Assembly (NCBI GenBank): GCA_950295325.1
Contig: OX485807.1
Coordinates: 35,620,440-35,684,439, forward strand
Reading direction: 5' to 3'
Origin: Polytrichum commune
Lineage: Eukaryota; Streptophyta; Polytrichopsida; Polytrichales; Polytrichaceae
DNA length: 64,000 nt
The notes under the pieces are model-generated. The model was not told the origin of the DNA. It ran no database searches and saw nothing but the letters and a program-made list of their open reading frames with translations. Shown here one piece after another: positions 47,151-59,972 of the stretch (position 1 is the stretch's first letter; each line of letters opens with the position of its first letter). The position numbers and the translations under genes were made by a program.

Positions 47151-48240
47151 AATCTAAAACCTACATGCAACGTAAATGACATGTCTACCCTATCCCCGTG
47201 GGTTACCTATCCTATTGCCGCGTGATTTCATTGTAATTCCATGGCCGAGTACCTATTTCCGTGGCCGCTAATGATGGAATAATGAGGAAAAATAATGAGG
47301 AAAGTGACCATGGATTTGCTAACCGTCTTCCCTCCATCTTGCACTACTTGCAAATTTCGTATCCTATGAGAACTGGATCGATTGGAAAAAGTGGCCATTC
47401 TAGACCCATCTACCTTATTACATTCATGTTGATGTTCTAAGCCTGGTCAAATGTTGAAGCTCTCAAGTTGAAAGCTCGAGTGTAACGTGGACTTGAGTGA
47501 ACCAAGGGTGGAAAATACCCAACTTTTTATGGCCGATGCATTGGGATTTTGGTTTTAATGCAAAAAAACATGTATTTTGCGAATAAAACCATGGTTTTAT
47601 TCAAACTGCGGCCATACGTATTCCAATCGACAATTATCATCAAGGGTGGAAAAACCTCGACTTATTTTAACCGATACATTGGATTTTTTATTTTCATGCA
47701 AAAAAACCCAAAAAAACCAAATAAAACTGGATTTTGTTGGACCTCAAATGATTGGGTTTTCTTAAAAAAAAAAAAAAAAAACCAACTATAAAAAACCATG
47801 TGGGCCAACCCTGGAGTGAACAATTATAGGGTATTAAGGGTCAGCCACAAGTGCCTAGTGGGCCATTAAAAAGGAGCCCACATGTGGCAAGCCCTTCCTC
47901 TACACATGGAGATTGTCAGGAAAAATCACTTTGCCAACCTAATAAGTGCACTACTCTCCGGAAGGGTCACACTAGACTATAATACATGCCAACGGAAACC
48001 TTAGGGAACTCAATTACACTCGCAAAAGCCACTAACAAATGATCGTATGGAATTTTGCGTTAAAGCATGCTATATCGTTGTATTATTGTTGTAGAATTTT
48101 ATCAAGTAAAGATGTTTATGTTCTATAATGTCCAAACAACCAATTTCACCTTTGTAGGAAGAAAAAAAATGAGATATATAGTAAATAGATATAACAACGA
48201 GTAATTTCAAATAGTAAGTGACACTAAAGACAATGTTTAG
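47151..48240. other. Intergenic region with a short direct duplication
   Basis: Two diverged direct copies of about 120 bp lie at about 47502-47630 and 47642-47762; both start AAGGGTGGAAAA and contain CCGAT(G/A)CATTGG followed by AATGCAAAAAAAC or its variant. A long poly(A) run is at about 47764-47781. No gene seen. Confidence 0.5.
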
Positions 48241-48243
48241 TGT

Positions 48244-48440
48244 AGTTACAAATGAACCGGTTGAGTTTAAGATATAACTGATTCGAAGTCAAGTCTTCAT
48301 GAAACTTATCAATCGGTCTAGAGGAATGTACAACATATTCTTCATTTTATTCAAAAGAAAGATGTCAACATGTAACCAATTTACATTGGGAAGAATACGA
48401 CCTCGACCAATTATGCCCAAAAATCTCCGCGGACGCTGAG
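48244..48440. repeat. Dispersed repeat, copy 1 (diverged)
   Basis: Shares GATGAACCGGTTGA(G/A), AGAGGAAT, AAGATGTCAACATGTAACC and TATGCCCAAAAA in order with the copies at 49650-49863 and 52491-52690. Confidence 0.7.
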
Positions 48441-48649
48441 GTGTTGATCACACCGGTCGGTTCCAACACCATCCGTCGGCATCTCCGGCTGTAATAGTGT
48501 GAAAAGTGATGCGCCAACATCTATTTCTCAACATAACTTCCAACAATTTCATGGCTGGAACTGGACGGAAACTTTGGTGTGATCGGGGCATGAGCATGCA
48601 CAAGAGGCTTCCTAGCCAATGAGAATGCTCCTTTCTTCGAGCTTTCAAC

Positions 48650-49640
48650 TCTCAACCTCTCCGTGTAGTGGACTCATTAACGTCACTGCTCGCAGTTACA
48701 TTACTTACACTCGTTGCCCCAAGAACTAACATCTGACATCTACCTTATCTTCCTCCTCCACCTTGAGAGCCAACTTACTTCCATATCATTATTAAGTCTA
48801 AATCTGCACTAGCTGTGACATCCCATGGTTATCTTCTCGGGCCCAACATGAATGTACGGACACTGCTTAATAATGTAGAGTCTCGATTGGCAACATAATA
48901 TGTGCATGCATGTGTCTCAGAAAAGGCTGCAGAGCCTGGAGGATTAAGACAGGAAACGAGAGGAGACAGAGTCAAGTTGTGCTATGGCATGCCTGGAGAG
49001 CTTGACGCTGCATAAGCGTCATGGTGAAGCCATTGCCCTGAACTCAAATCAGCCGCCTGACTGATATTTTCTAACCCAGCTGGTGGGCAAGGTCATAAGG
49101 TAAGCGGAGAGGGTCTTTAACAAACACTTTTAGATCTACACGACCCACTTCTTGGACGATATGAAACCCACGATTTACTAATGCGTTTTGACTGCGTTAA
49201 TAATGCCAACTTATCGAGCACAATAATGTCACAAATATGACACTTTTTCCTCAGTGGAAGCTCAGTGATGGAGGACACTGGCACAATGCCTTTGAACTTT
49301 GAAGAGGGATGAAATCCTAGCCGCCTGGTAGCCAGGACTGGTTGCTCGTGGGACAATGGTGTCAGATTTACAAGAGTTTCCAACATTTATGCAAACGTCC
49401 AGGCTTGTATTGTGCCGGCCATGTCACAAAGCTCCTAACTTCCTAACCAACTCTACATGTGTTGCATAACATATTCAAGGTATGTGGTCAATCTTCTTAT
49501 TTGGACACCTATATTTTAAGTGGTATTTGGCAAGGATTACAGTTAAGAATGGACATCAAAATGACACATGGTGCTATGATGGCGTTTGGATCCTATCCTC
49601 ACATTAAATTAAACACCAGTCCAAGGGGTCAACACCTATG
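48650..49640. other. Intergenic, nothing recognised
   Basis: No coding or repeat structure that I can support. Confidence 0.4.
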
Positions 49641-49649
49641 TCCGGGAAG

Positions 49650-49863
49650 AACCGGCGGTTAGTTACAGATGAACCGGTTGAACTTGAGAAATAACCGGTT
49701 GAAGTTGGAGACTTGTGGAGGATTACCGATCATTTTAGAGGAATCTATAGAAATATGCCTCAAATGAATAAAGCGAAACCGGAAGATGTCAACATGTAAC
49801 CGACTGGATTTAGAATCACTAAGATCTTGACCGACTATGCCCAAAAACTTCCTGGGCACTGGT
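49650..49863. repeat. Dispersed repeat, copy 2
   Basis: Starts ACCGGCGGTTAGTTACAGAT and ends AACTTCCTGGGCACTGG. It is highly similar to copy 3 at 52491-52690, and both are preceded by GGGGA/GGGAAGA-type sequence. No coding capacity and no terminal inverted repeat seen. Confidence 0.85.
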
Positions 49864-49869
49864 CAACAC

Positions 49870-50900
49870 CGAACACAATTGGGAGAGCCAATGTCTGTTT
49901 CAGGAGAGATAGATTCTTTAGCTGGGCATCTCATAACGTTTTGCATCTCAACTGCTGTCTTTAAACTTATGATGACATTCTCCATGAATCACAAGTACTA
50001 GCCGCATCCAATAATATTTACCAATCCGATCAAATGGCTGAAACTGTGTGAATGGCCACATACTTGAGAGGTTAAGAAGAGCGACCACATAAAACCCACA
50101 TTCCTTAATGCACATCCCTCGTCATTTCTCATTCTCTTTAAACAGTCATGACATAGAAGCCCAATTGTCAACACTATTGAATCTAGAATGAATATACATT
50201 AAATGTACATGGCATGATTCTTTCAAATTCTTGGCGCTCGACACCATATTTAATCATGCCAAGGAGAAAACCTCATCAATGGTGGCCACATTGTCCATTC
50301 AAAGATCTCTGTTAGCTTCTATGGTACACACTTAGTAATTCCGAGCAGTAATTTTTTGGGCCCGGCTGCTCGGTGGTTGGCATTTTCATCATGTGACGAA
50401 AAAAATCTACTGTCTACACTGACAAAAAGTTTCCGGATCTGCACTATTGTTTATTACGATTCACTATGGAGCAGTTTGTCAGGTCCCCCACCATGATCAG
50501 AAGCTCTTTTACAGATAGACATTGCCACAAACCCAGGCTCCTTATACATAAGTTAGCAGGCTGCATCCTTTCATTCCAGAGCTACATCTTAGTCTTACGT
50601 ACCCTTGTACAAGCTGCCATGGGTGTTGCAATTTATTCTTGTCATCATTCTAGTAATTCTAGTAATTCTAGTGATGGAGCCCTATCCAACTCAATTGCCT
50701 ACATTGATATAATCTTCCATTTCGTTGGATTAATACTTGCTGGATAATAATAAAATATGACCTACGACTACTCACACAAAATTTAAGAGTTTGGAACTCA
50801 TCATGTTATGTTCGTGTTTTCCTTGTAGTGAACCCAAAATGGTGTCTATATTTTGAGCACATAGTCCATTCTTGTCAAACATACATTGTATAGTTTAGGT
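49870..50900. other. Intergenic, nothing recognised
   Basis: Only a short (TTCTAGTAA)n-like run at about 50646-50668 stands out. No gene seen. Confidence 0.4.
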
Positions 50901-50913
50901 CCATTCCAACCTA

Positions 50914-51137
50914 CATAACATTATTTAGATCCATAACAATGTTATGTGGGGTTGACAACATTCCACAAAATATTCCCGGATATTTCTCACATTCAGACCG
51001 AATGTGAGAAATATCCAGGAATATTCCATGGAATGCTGTCAATCCCACAATGTTTGAATCTGAGAAACATCCAGGAATATTTTGTGGAATGCTGTCAATC
51101 CCACATAACATTGTTATGGATCTGAATAATGTTATGT
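50914..51137. mobile_element. Hairpin MITE with CATAAC ends, flanked by TA
   Basis: The two halves of this 224-bp stretch are inverted copies: CATAACATTATT(T/C)AGATCC at the outside, then TAACAATGTTATGTGGG, and a second inner palindrome around AATGTGAGAAATATCC. TA lies on both sides. A shorter relative is at 54194-54302. No coding capacity. Confidence 0.8.
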
Positions 51138-51475
51138 ACAAGCCTGCCATATACCACTCATACAATATGTGTCCAAAATTTAAAGAAGAGTGACCGCATC
51201 AGACCCACAAACCTTATGTGTGCACTTCAAATGTAGGAGGATAAGTTCATGATCTCTAGACACACGCGCGTGGTTGAGGGCACTCAACTGAATGCCTGTA
51301 ACAAAACAAACAAGACAAGAGGAAGATTGATAAATAAGCACTCATCTGCACACAAACGTGGAAGCCTGTAAACTACAATTTTCTTGCTTAGTTTGACAAG
51401 TATATGGCACACATGATTCTAAATTTCTGGAACCCAAATCGCAAACCCCAAAACCTTACTTTCTTTAGGGTAACA

Positions 51476-52328
51476 GAGGTCCCTTAATACAGTACTATTT
51501 TGTGGCAGACTTCATCTGCTGCGGCAACTGCAGAATCGTATTCTTTTCTTCTGAGTGAATTGCTAAACAAGAATCTCAAAGGTCACAAATCTCTCAGCAC
51601 ACGACTCGTGATCTAATGCTGCGGTTTGCGTTCATAGTTATGAGGTCCCTTAACTTAATACAGTACTATTTTGTGGCAGACTTCATCTGCTGCGGCAAAT
51701 GCAGAATCCTATTCTTTTCTTCTGAGTGAATTGCTAAACAAGAATCTCAAAGGTCACAAATCTCTCAGCACATGACTCGTGATCTGATGCTGCGGTTCGC
51801 GTTCATAGTTATGAGGTCCCTTAACTTAATACAGTACTATTTTGTGGCAGACTTCATCTGCTGCGGCAACTGCAGAATCATATTCTCTTCTTCTGAGTGA
51901 AATGCTAAACAAGAATCTCAAAGGTCACAAATCTCTCAGCACATGACTCGTGACTTCATGCTGCGGTTCGCGTTCATAGTTATGAGGTCCCTTAACTTAA
52001 TACAGTACTATTTTGTGGCAGACTTCATCTGCTGAGGCAACTGCAGAATCGTATTCTTTTCTTCTGAGTGAATTGCTAAACAAGAATCTCAAAGGTCACA
52101 AATCTCTCAGCACACGACTCGTGATCTGATGCTGCGGTTCGCGTTCATAGTTATGAGGTCCCTTAACTTAATACAGTACTATTTTGTGGCAGACTTCATC
52201 TGCTGCATGCGGCAACTGCAGAATCATATTCTTTTCTTCTGAGTGACTTGCTAACGAGAATCTCGAAGGTCACAAATCTCTCAGCACATGACTCGTGATT
52301 TGATGCTGCGGTTCGCGTTCATAGTTAT
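51476..52328. repeat. Tandem array, five copies of about 171 bp
   Basis: The unit starts GAGGTCCCTTAA at 51476, 51642, 51813, 51984 and 52154, and the array ends at a sixth GAGGT at 52329 (periods 166, 171, 171, 170, 175). Copies are highly similar and share ACAGTACTATTTTGTGGCAG, CTGAGTGAATTGCTAAAC and GCGTTCATAGTTATGAGG. No coding capacity. Confidence 0.95.
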
Positions 52329-52490
52329 GAGGTATCCTTCCAGAGGACGTGTATTACGATAATACACCTCAGCTGCTACCTGTAAGGAAAAAACGAAAAA
52401 AAGAAAACTTAGAATTATGTCATAGAAGAAGTAGCTCAAGGAATGTGAGTTCGTTGCACTCTAAGGTATGTGGCCCAGGGCTAGGGGAGA

Positions 52491-52690
52491 ACCGGCGGTT
52501 AGTTACAGATGAACCGGCTGAGTTTGAGAAATAACCAGTTGAAGTTTGAGACTTCAGGAGAATTACTGATCATCTTAGAGGAATCTATAGAATATACCTC
52601 AAATGAATGAAAGCAAAACCGGAAGATGTCAACATGTAACATGTCACATGGATCTTGACTGACTATGCCCAAAAACTTCCTGGGCACTGA
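52491..52690. repeat. Dispersed repeat, copy 3
   Basis: Close match to 49650-49863 with small deletions near its end. It sits just downstream of the 171-bp array. Confidence 0.85.
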
Positions 52691-52699
52691 TGTGGCCTT

Positions 52700-54190
52700 A
52701 TTGTGGCCACTTCCCACTATTCCACATACAAAATTTAGTTGTGGGATTGGATTGGGAACTGTCTCATTGAAATAGTGATTGTGAATAACGTAGATTGTCA
52801 TTTCAAGTTTCACACTTGGAGTTGAGATGTAGAATTTTTAAAAGGACAAATTGAAGATTTCTCTCTCTCTCTCTTTGACTGATCACATGGGCCTCTTTAT
52901 GTGTGTTACCTTTTTGAACCTAGAATGGTGTCTAAGTTTTGAGAGAATACAGTCCATTCTCTTTGTGACACCCGTGTTTTTGGTGTCTATTCTCAAGATC
53001 TACAAACCTTGCCATGTTCCACTCCAATAAAGCTATCCAATCGAAAGTAGTGGCCAAATAAGGTCCACATGCACTAGATTCCTCTAATACGATAAAAAAA
53101 TGCAATCTAAATCTAAAAGTGTTTCCATCTATCCTATAGATGAATGGTCATGGTTACTTAACCCCTAACTTCCCAAGCGACCAATTTCTAGTTGATGGAT
53201 GATTTCTTCCCTACATTAACCCACCTCACTCAGTCATCCACATCAATTAATGAGCATAACATCAAGCCAACATGGATATGTGGCTAGATAAATGAGCCAT
53301 GCAATTTATAGATGATTAGAATATGTAAATTTAAATATGTCAAGTGCGAAGTGGTCATGTTTTGTTGTGTTGGGAGCTCATGTGAGGCTGTTGACTCCAA
53401 TCAATATTCACCACTTTAATGCAAACTTTATATGAACATCAAAGACGTTTATTTTGGTGAAATATAAAAGGTTTTTTATGTTCATGTAGAAATGCCATTT
53501 GTGCTCACATCGATTGTTCCGTTTAACATTTGAACACTCTCAAATTCTTAAGGAATTCTTTGCATATACGTGGTTAGAAATATGGGACAGTTGACATACT
53601 CCAAATGCAAGGTGGCTAGCCTATTGTGATTTGCACATTTTGGCATGAGGATTTGTGGAGATGCTCAACTATTGAATTATCCCTATCTAGTGGATCACAC
53701 AAGCCTTTCCACTCCTTTTCTAGGTGAATTTGATTGGTCAAAGGTCTTTTTGGAGGAATAAACATGGCATTTTCTTGGGCATCATTTCCTTCAATTGTTA
53801 TAATCTAAAAATCCCAAGAATTATTCGTGCCCATTTTTTTCCTCGTTATAGCTCATCTCCCATGCTTGAAGATCCTATGAACAAATCCCATTTCAACCTC
53901 AAAATTTGTCCATGAAAATTCCACAACCAACATTGAGTGAAATGCATTCAAAACAACCCTTTCATGGGCTTGGAAAGTTAAGGGTTAAGCTACCAAAGAT
54001 GGCGCCTTGCAAAGTAGGCGATGATAAGTACTTACCCGGCCAGTTTCAGAGGTTGGACCATCTTTGCCACCCTCAAAGAAAGCTTTTGTTCCTGTTGGTC
54101 CCTGCAAAATAGCCCCTCCATTGAGATAATTAGTTCCAAATTGGTCCTTAAAATAAATTTCACCAACAATTATTTTAACACAGGATGGAA
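52700..54190. other. Intergenic, nothing recognised
   Basis: AT-rich DNA with a (CT)n run at about 52860-52876. No gene seen. Confidence 0.4.
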
Positions 54191-54193
54191 GGA

Positions 54194-54302
54194 CTCCTTC
54201 CCATAACATTATTCAGATCCATAACAATGTGGAGAATACTATGTGGAATATTGTTAATCCCACATAACGCTGTTATGGATCTGAATAATGTTATGGGAAG
54301 GA
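54194..54302. mobile_element. Short hairpin relative of the CATAAC MITE
   Basis: TCCTTCCCATAACATTATTC, AGATCCATAACA and their inverted complements bracket a small loop, giving a nearly perfect 109-bp hairpin. The outer TCCTTCCC/GGGAAGGA pair is not in the copy at 50914, so the ends differ. Confidence 0.8.
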
Positions 54303-54489
54303 GGAAAGGAAAAGTTTACCTATGTGTTTTCATTAGACCATATCTACAGTATTCTCTTTCACTAAAATTTAACAGGATATTATCAATGGGGTCACTAAGC
54401 ATTTTCAGGAGCTATCAAAGAGGAGGTGAACAAATTAAAGTAGAGGTGGAGAAGTTAGGTCACCAGAAGTGACTTTCACAGAGACTATT

Positions 54490-55215
54490 TTTCAGTGACA
54501 CTTCTTTACGGGGACTTCAGTAAAAGAAATATCGTCATGACCAGGTGTTGAACCCCAGACTATTCAGTAAATGAAAGTTAACACTTCAGCTGCAGAATGG
54601 GAGTGTTGACAAATGCATCCAAATATGTGAATAACTATGTGAATTACCTCTAGCGGATGTAATGTTACAGAGGTTTGATTTAGTGATAGTTATGTATGGG
54701 AACTTCAGTAAAAGAAAGCTTGTAGCTGCCAGGAGTGAGCCCCGAACTTCAGTAAATGAAGGTTAGAACTTCAGAGGAAGAGGGAATTGTTGCAAATGAG
54801 CATACTTCTCATCCATCCAACATAACACTTGAACCCCTATAAGTTTGTGGCTGTATCATCTCAGATGATTTTGAGTAGACTAATTTTGGGTCTTTGAAGC
54901 TCATTCCAGTGTCAGTGAACCAATAAAAAACCCCTTCAGACTTCATACTATTTTGGGGCTTTTACGTTGTATGAATGAGAGGCACACTCACGTATGCAAT
55001 AATTCCCTCTCGCCAAGCCTAAGCCGCAATATGGATGGGTGGACAAAATGTATTTAGAGAAGTGAATAGGTCTACAAGAGGTAAATTTCACATACTAGGT
55101 TATTACTGGCGAAACTTATTTATGGGAGCATCAGTAAACAAAGACTTGGAGCTGCCAGAAGTTGGACCCAGAACCGTTCAGTATATAAAGGTTTAGTGCT
55201 TCAGCTGCGATATGA
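54490..55215. repeat. Three diverged repeats of about 100 bp
   Basis: Segments at about 54500-54600, 54685-54775 and 55115-55215 share GG(G/A)A(C/G)(T/C)(T/A)CAGTAAA, GCTGCCAG(A/G)AGT, and TTCAGTA(A/T)AT(G/A)AA followed by AGTGCTTCAGCTGC or variants. Their spacing is irregular, so they are dispersed rather than strictly tandem. Confidence 0.6.
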
Positions 55216-55748
55216 ATGGGCAGACAAATGCATTTATATGGGAGCCACTGAGTCCAACTAACTGTGGCAACCATATTAGGGGTCCGGTCAAAACTAAAAT
55301 TCAACTCCCTATACATTTATGGCTCATTCATCCCAACTTAATCTGCTAAACTAATTTGGGGTTTTCCATGCTACCTCCAGGATCAAGCTGCCTAGAAATG
55401 AATTTTCTATGTTTTCCTACACAATTGCCGCGTATCCTTGGCCTGAGGAGTGCTGAACAAAATTCAGTTTAAGTTTACCCAATGCTTTGCACAGTTTTAA
55501 ATGTGAAAAGACATTGTGAACATCTGGCGTAGACTGCAATCTTCACCTGAACACCCTTGCCAGGGCAAACTGCCCACCTGATGTTCTCTAAATGACGCAA
55601 AACCTGAACTGTTTTGCAATTTTGAGATTATAGAACAGGATGATTTGTTGCAACAGGGAAGACATGTGAGCTGATAGACAGACAGTTGTGGCTTCCAAGG
55701 AGAAAGGCAAGATCGATTCCGACTTGTGTCAGATGTCCAGGTTATTAC

Positions 55749-56752
55749 CTTGTGAACTTGATTTCGTACATCATCCTCCGTTACCCGTTTGGGATAAGTG
55801 AAAACTGGAGGTGGAGGTGGCGTCAATGGTCGGTCATAATCCACATTGTCAGGAGAAAATAGCTGCTCCACAATGTCATTGCTTCCATGAATGTATCATA
55901 ACATCACAAAGGAGTCTAATTTCACGTATCATCAATACTGACTTCACATTGATTCAATGACATCAAACTACAACATTGAATCAATGCCTAACAACCACAG
56001 GGTTGAAGTCCTAACTTTTATGTTTCTATAGTTTATAGTTTGCAAGAGCTAGAAGGTTAAATCTTATGTTGAATGAATGTTGACTGAATCTTCACCTAAA
56101 TGTTGAGTTAGTACTAAGAAGATATTATGCCGTGAAGGGTAATATGTATCAACTCTGACTCAGCATTACTTAAAACACTGGTCACTTACATTTCGAGATG
56201 AACAAAAGCAGACCAAGCATATTATTTTGCAACCAACGTGTACAAGAGAATTGCAGCCTTATCGTCAATTCTCGTCTGCACAAAATGCATGCAGCTCTAG
56301 CAGCTGTTGAGAAATTTCGACTTTGAAGATGTTGAGCATTACTGCCAAACAGTGGTTATACCTTCTCCAACATAGACATGAAGTGCATTTCCCTTCAAGT
56401 TCGATTGCCGTAAGGAAAACAGATGAAAGCATATAAACAAGTGCAATAGGATTCAAGTACCTATCCTGTATGACTCCCAATGACTGACTGCAACTCTTGT
56501 TGTTGTAAAGAAGTTCCTATGAGAGTGTTTTAGGGGTTAGGGTTTAGATTATTTCTGTGCTCCAAGATTGACGATGATGTTCAGTGCAAGGTTTAAGAGC
56601 TGTGGAAATATACCTACCGAGAGTGGGAATTTGGTGGGCGCCTCTAATTTTGATATAGGCCGCTTGTGGTTTTGGTGGCCGCACCATGAGTGTGGTTTCG
56701 GGGGCGGCTTCTGCTCGATCTTCTTCGGTGGCGACTCTGGCACTCTCTTGAC
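55749..56752 (-). CDS. Exon-like segments of an unidentified minus-strand gene
   Basis: Two segments look like real exons. 56618-56752 (135 nt) follows a strong pyrimidine-tract acceptor (a long C run, then ACTAG) and ends in CTCG|GTAGGT. In one frame it reads VATEEDRAEAAPETTLMVRP then PKPQAAYIKIRGAHQIPTL; in another it is also open (KKIEQKPPPKPHSWCG), so the frame is uncertain. About 55749-55885 ends in CACAAG|GTAATA and reads VEQLFSPDNVDYDRPLTPPP then PPVFTYPKRVTEDDVRNQVH. I recognise neither. More exons probably lie between and upstream: about 56360-56415 contains NLKGNALHVYVGEG next to a GTATAA donor, and about 56887-57000 reads VPYVKKYRDNFKSRSRKG. No complete model could be built. Confidence 0.35.
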
Positions 56753-57079
56753 CTAGTGGGGGGGGGGGGAATTAATGTGGCATTAAAATTGATACTCCAT
56801 GGTGATTAGAGTGGTCTTTGTGACTTATTATGTAACACCAATAGCTTGAATAGGTTGGGCCACACTAAATAAGATGTTTAGTGTAGCTAATCTTGCAGTT
56901 TCTCTTGGCATTGTTGTTTCAAGGAACACACCCCTTTCCGGCTTCGACTCTTAAAATTATCACGATATTTTTTAACATACGGAACGGAGAAGAAAAACCT
57001 CTGCCTGCATATGGATAACCCAGAAGAAGCGTATTGCGACTGAATTACCTGTGAACAGCTTCCTAGAAAAAACACACAC

Positions 57080-58140
57080 CTGTGATCTTGATCTTTTAAC
57101 TGTAGTTGAACTCAATCGCACATGCTACAGACTCATCAAGACCTCATCCAGGATACGCAGCCACTCCTTAAACCCCATATGTGATGAGTTCCTATACCCT
57201 CAATGTGTGATACAAATTCAGTCATGTCGGAAACGAAAAGCTGAGAGGGTTTAAGTTAAGGGGCATGATGGTACTCTGTGAGGAAGGCGACATTCGTCCG
57301 CCTGCCCTGGAACTTTGACTCTCGAAAACTCAATACTGGAGAAAATGCAAATACACAAGAAATTTCTCAGTCAGTTGCGGAGACGATTTGCGAATTTGAA
57401 GCTGCTCCAAGATTTGCAGCAAGGCAATGTAAGAGTGGCGAACCTATACAGAGGTGTTTCTGTCTTATAAGGAGTCCTGTGGATGACAGCTCTGGATGGG
57501 TGTCGAAACCATCCCCCGCCGGTCTTGGGCTCCTTATAATCTTCACGTTTGGGCCAATGGAACTGACACAACAACAACAAAAATAACAACAGACATTGGA
57601 AGAAGAAAACGAAATTAAATTGCCACAGAAAGCAATGAGACCGACTTGATTTAAGTGACGGTGGAAATTCTCAAGTCAAGTGATTGCATCCTTTTTCTAT
57701 TTCTCTTTCTCTTTCTCTCTCGTGTATGGTGATTGAGTGTTTCAGAAAGAAAGGATTGAACCTCGGAGAGATAGAGTGATTCATATCGATCAGGTCCAAT
57801 GCACATGGGGTTGCTTCCCATCGGAGGGCATGACTTGGGCGGCATTGTTGTACGCGGTTTCTCTTCTCACCCCTACTTCAACTTTACGATGGATTCCTAA
57901 AGGCAATCTCACAGTGCTTCGCAGCTTTGTGGTGAATTTCAATCTCTCATACATTTACTTTTTGTTTAAACGTCCTCCTAACGCTCATGCCGCCCTTTCT
58001 ACACCCAAAAAACCATTGAGCCTCCTAAAGGTCTTGTTCACTGTCGATTCAAGTTGTGTAGGAGGAAGAGATCCTAAGAGCGGTACGAGAACGTCGGAGA
58101 GGCCTTGTGGTGCCCTCACGTAGCTCACCTTTTCATTCAT
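57080..58140. other. Unresolved region
   Basis: The minus strand has coding-like short frames (MGFKEWLRILDEVLMS at about 57075-57125; FHWPKREDYKEPKTGGGWFR at about 57500-57560 behind a possible acceptor). They may be 5' exons of the unidentified gene at 55.7-56.8 kb. I could not join them in phase. Confidence 0.3.
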
Positions 58141-58149
58141 CAAAGGAAT

Positions 58150-58940
58150 CTAACTTACTATGCGTTTTGGAACTTTGAAGCGGCGAGCGCGCATGTGGAC
58201 GACGTTGTTGTAGTCGCCGTTTCAAAATTTCCATATTGTTTTCCTTTTAATGCTTTTGGCGTTGGCTTTGTTGCCTTCTGTCTTAAAATAAAAATAAAAT
58301 GTTATTGTTTTTTCAAATTGTTGGTTGTCGACGATGGCATGTTGAATGGACGGTGTGCGGATGGCTGGCTTAGGCATTAAATCATATGCACGGGTGCAGT
58401 GAGTATGGGTTTAAACTAGCATATTATACACTTCAAAAGGGTAAAACAATGATGCTAATCTAAAGTTCCAAAACGGCTTGCCGTTGACACTAGCATGTTG
58501 AGCAAATGTTGCGGGGATGGTCCAGGACATTAATTCAAATGCATAGGTGTAACGGGTTGGGATGGCACATGTTCATATTATCTATACAGTTTGGAACTAG
58601 GAAAGGGGTGAAGTTGCATGGACGTTGACATAGTTGCCATTCCAAAGTTCCAAAATGGTAGGCTGTCGATGGCAACGTGTTGAGCACATGTTGTGGGGAT
58701 GGTCCATGACTCATAACTCATGGGTGCAACGGACTCATGGGACATACAACATGAACCCAAACTAGTTTTATATACATTTGGAAAGGGTCAAACAATGAGG
58801 ACGCGTGGGTAGTGATGTAGTTGTCGTTCCAAAGGTCCAGAATGATTGGCCATTGATGGGCAACATGTCGAATGGACATTGCGGGAATGGTCTAGGACAT
58901 TCATTTCAATGCATGGATGGACCGGGACGGGCCCAAACTC
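58150..58940. repeat. About four diverged tandem copies of about 187 bp
   Basis: Copies anchored at about 58462, 58646 and 58832 share AA(G)(G/T)TCCA(A/G)AA(C/T)G, a GTTGA/GTCGA block and GCGG(G)GATGGTC(C/T)A(G/T)GAC. A more diverged one precedes them at about 58200-58400. Copies also share CATTTGGAAAGGGTCAAACAATGA-like sequence in the spacer parts. Confidence 0.65.
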
Positions 58941-58949
58941 GTCATAGCA

Positions 58950-59970
58950 CATGATTGAGCGGTGGCCTATCTCTTCAAGTCTTCCTTTGATGAGTCCATT
59001 CCTTGAGCTTTTGGGAAATTCAATGTGTGAAGAGGGGGGATGAAGAAATCACAGCTATGATGTGCATTCTTTGAACTCACCATAATCACACCATAGGAAT
59101 TGAACCACCCGTCTCTTCAAATCTCCCTGACTCGAACATCTGAAACTGGAATCCTCATATCTTAACTCTGAGGCTTGTTTCAATCTTGCAGGCCTTGCAA
59201 ATTGATGGACACAGAAAGCACAGGTCATGGATGAGTCGTCCATAAAAAACAAAACCTTCATAGTGTAGATCCTTAGATTTTGCATCTTGGTTTCACTGAG
59301 CTTGAAACTGCAGTCGAACTAGAAAGCAAATGGTGATCAGAGTAAAGCTGATTCAGTCATCACCTGCCTCTTTGCAAATTTGAAATCTGAAAATCTGAGG
59401 CTTCCCCTGTGTGCCTTGCAATTTGAGTGATGAAGGACCTCAGCCATTATGAACGACGTTCACTTGCATCATTGCTTTTGCAAAATGGATATTAAAATAC
59501 TCTACGACATTGCATCCAATTCACCAAGAAAATTGTGATCAATGCGAATTGGCTACGATTTGATCGACCTGCGTCTTTAAGGCTCTTTGACTCGAAATCT
59601 GATAGATGACCGTAAATATTCAGAATGGACAAGCGCTACAAAATTAATCTTCCAAAATTTGATCAACTAATACACATATCATCCCTTGTTGCACAAGGTC
59701 CCTGAAGTCATCACCTCTGTCCATGTTCCTAGATATTGAGACAAAGGTGATGAATTTTAAGCCCTTGTGCTGTATATACTGCAGCTAGCTTGCTCATTGG
59801 TACCTAATATTTGAGTTCAAGGTCAATGTATTTCTTTTTCACTGTGGTCGATGTTCGTCGCGAAGTCCAGGCTTGTAATATGAAATATCTGTCCTGTATC
59901 TCTCATATGGAATGATGTACTCCCATTAACCTAGATGAATTTACACTGCATTCAAAGCTTCTGAGGGGTT
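58950..59970. other. Intergenic, nothing recognised
   Basis: No gene or repeat supported. Confidence 0.4.
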
Positions 59971-59972
59971 TC

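Noticed and set aside
47502-47781. Possible processed pseudogene because of a long poly(A) run
   Set aside because: No coding similarity upstream of the poly(A); the segment is a local direct duplication rich in A.
51476-52328. CRISPR-like array
   Set aside because: Units are contiguous 171-bp repeats without unique spacers, in a eukaryotic genome.
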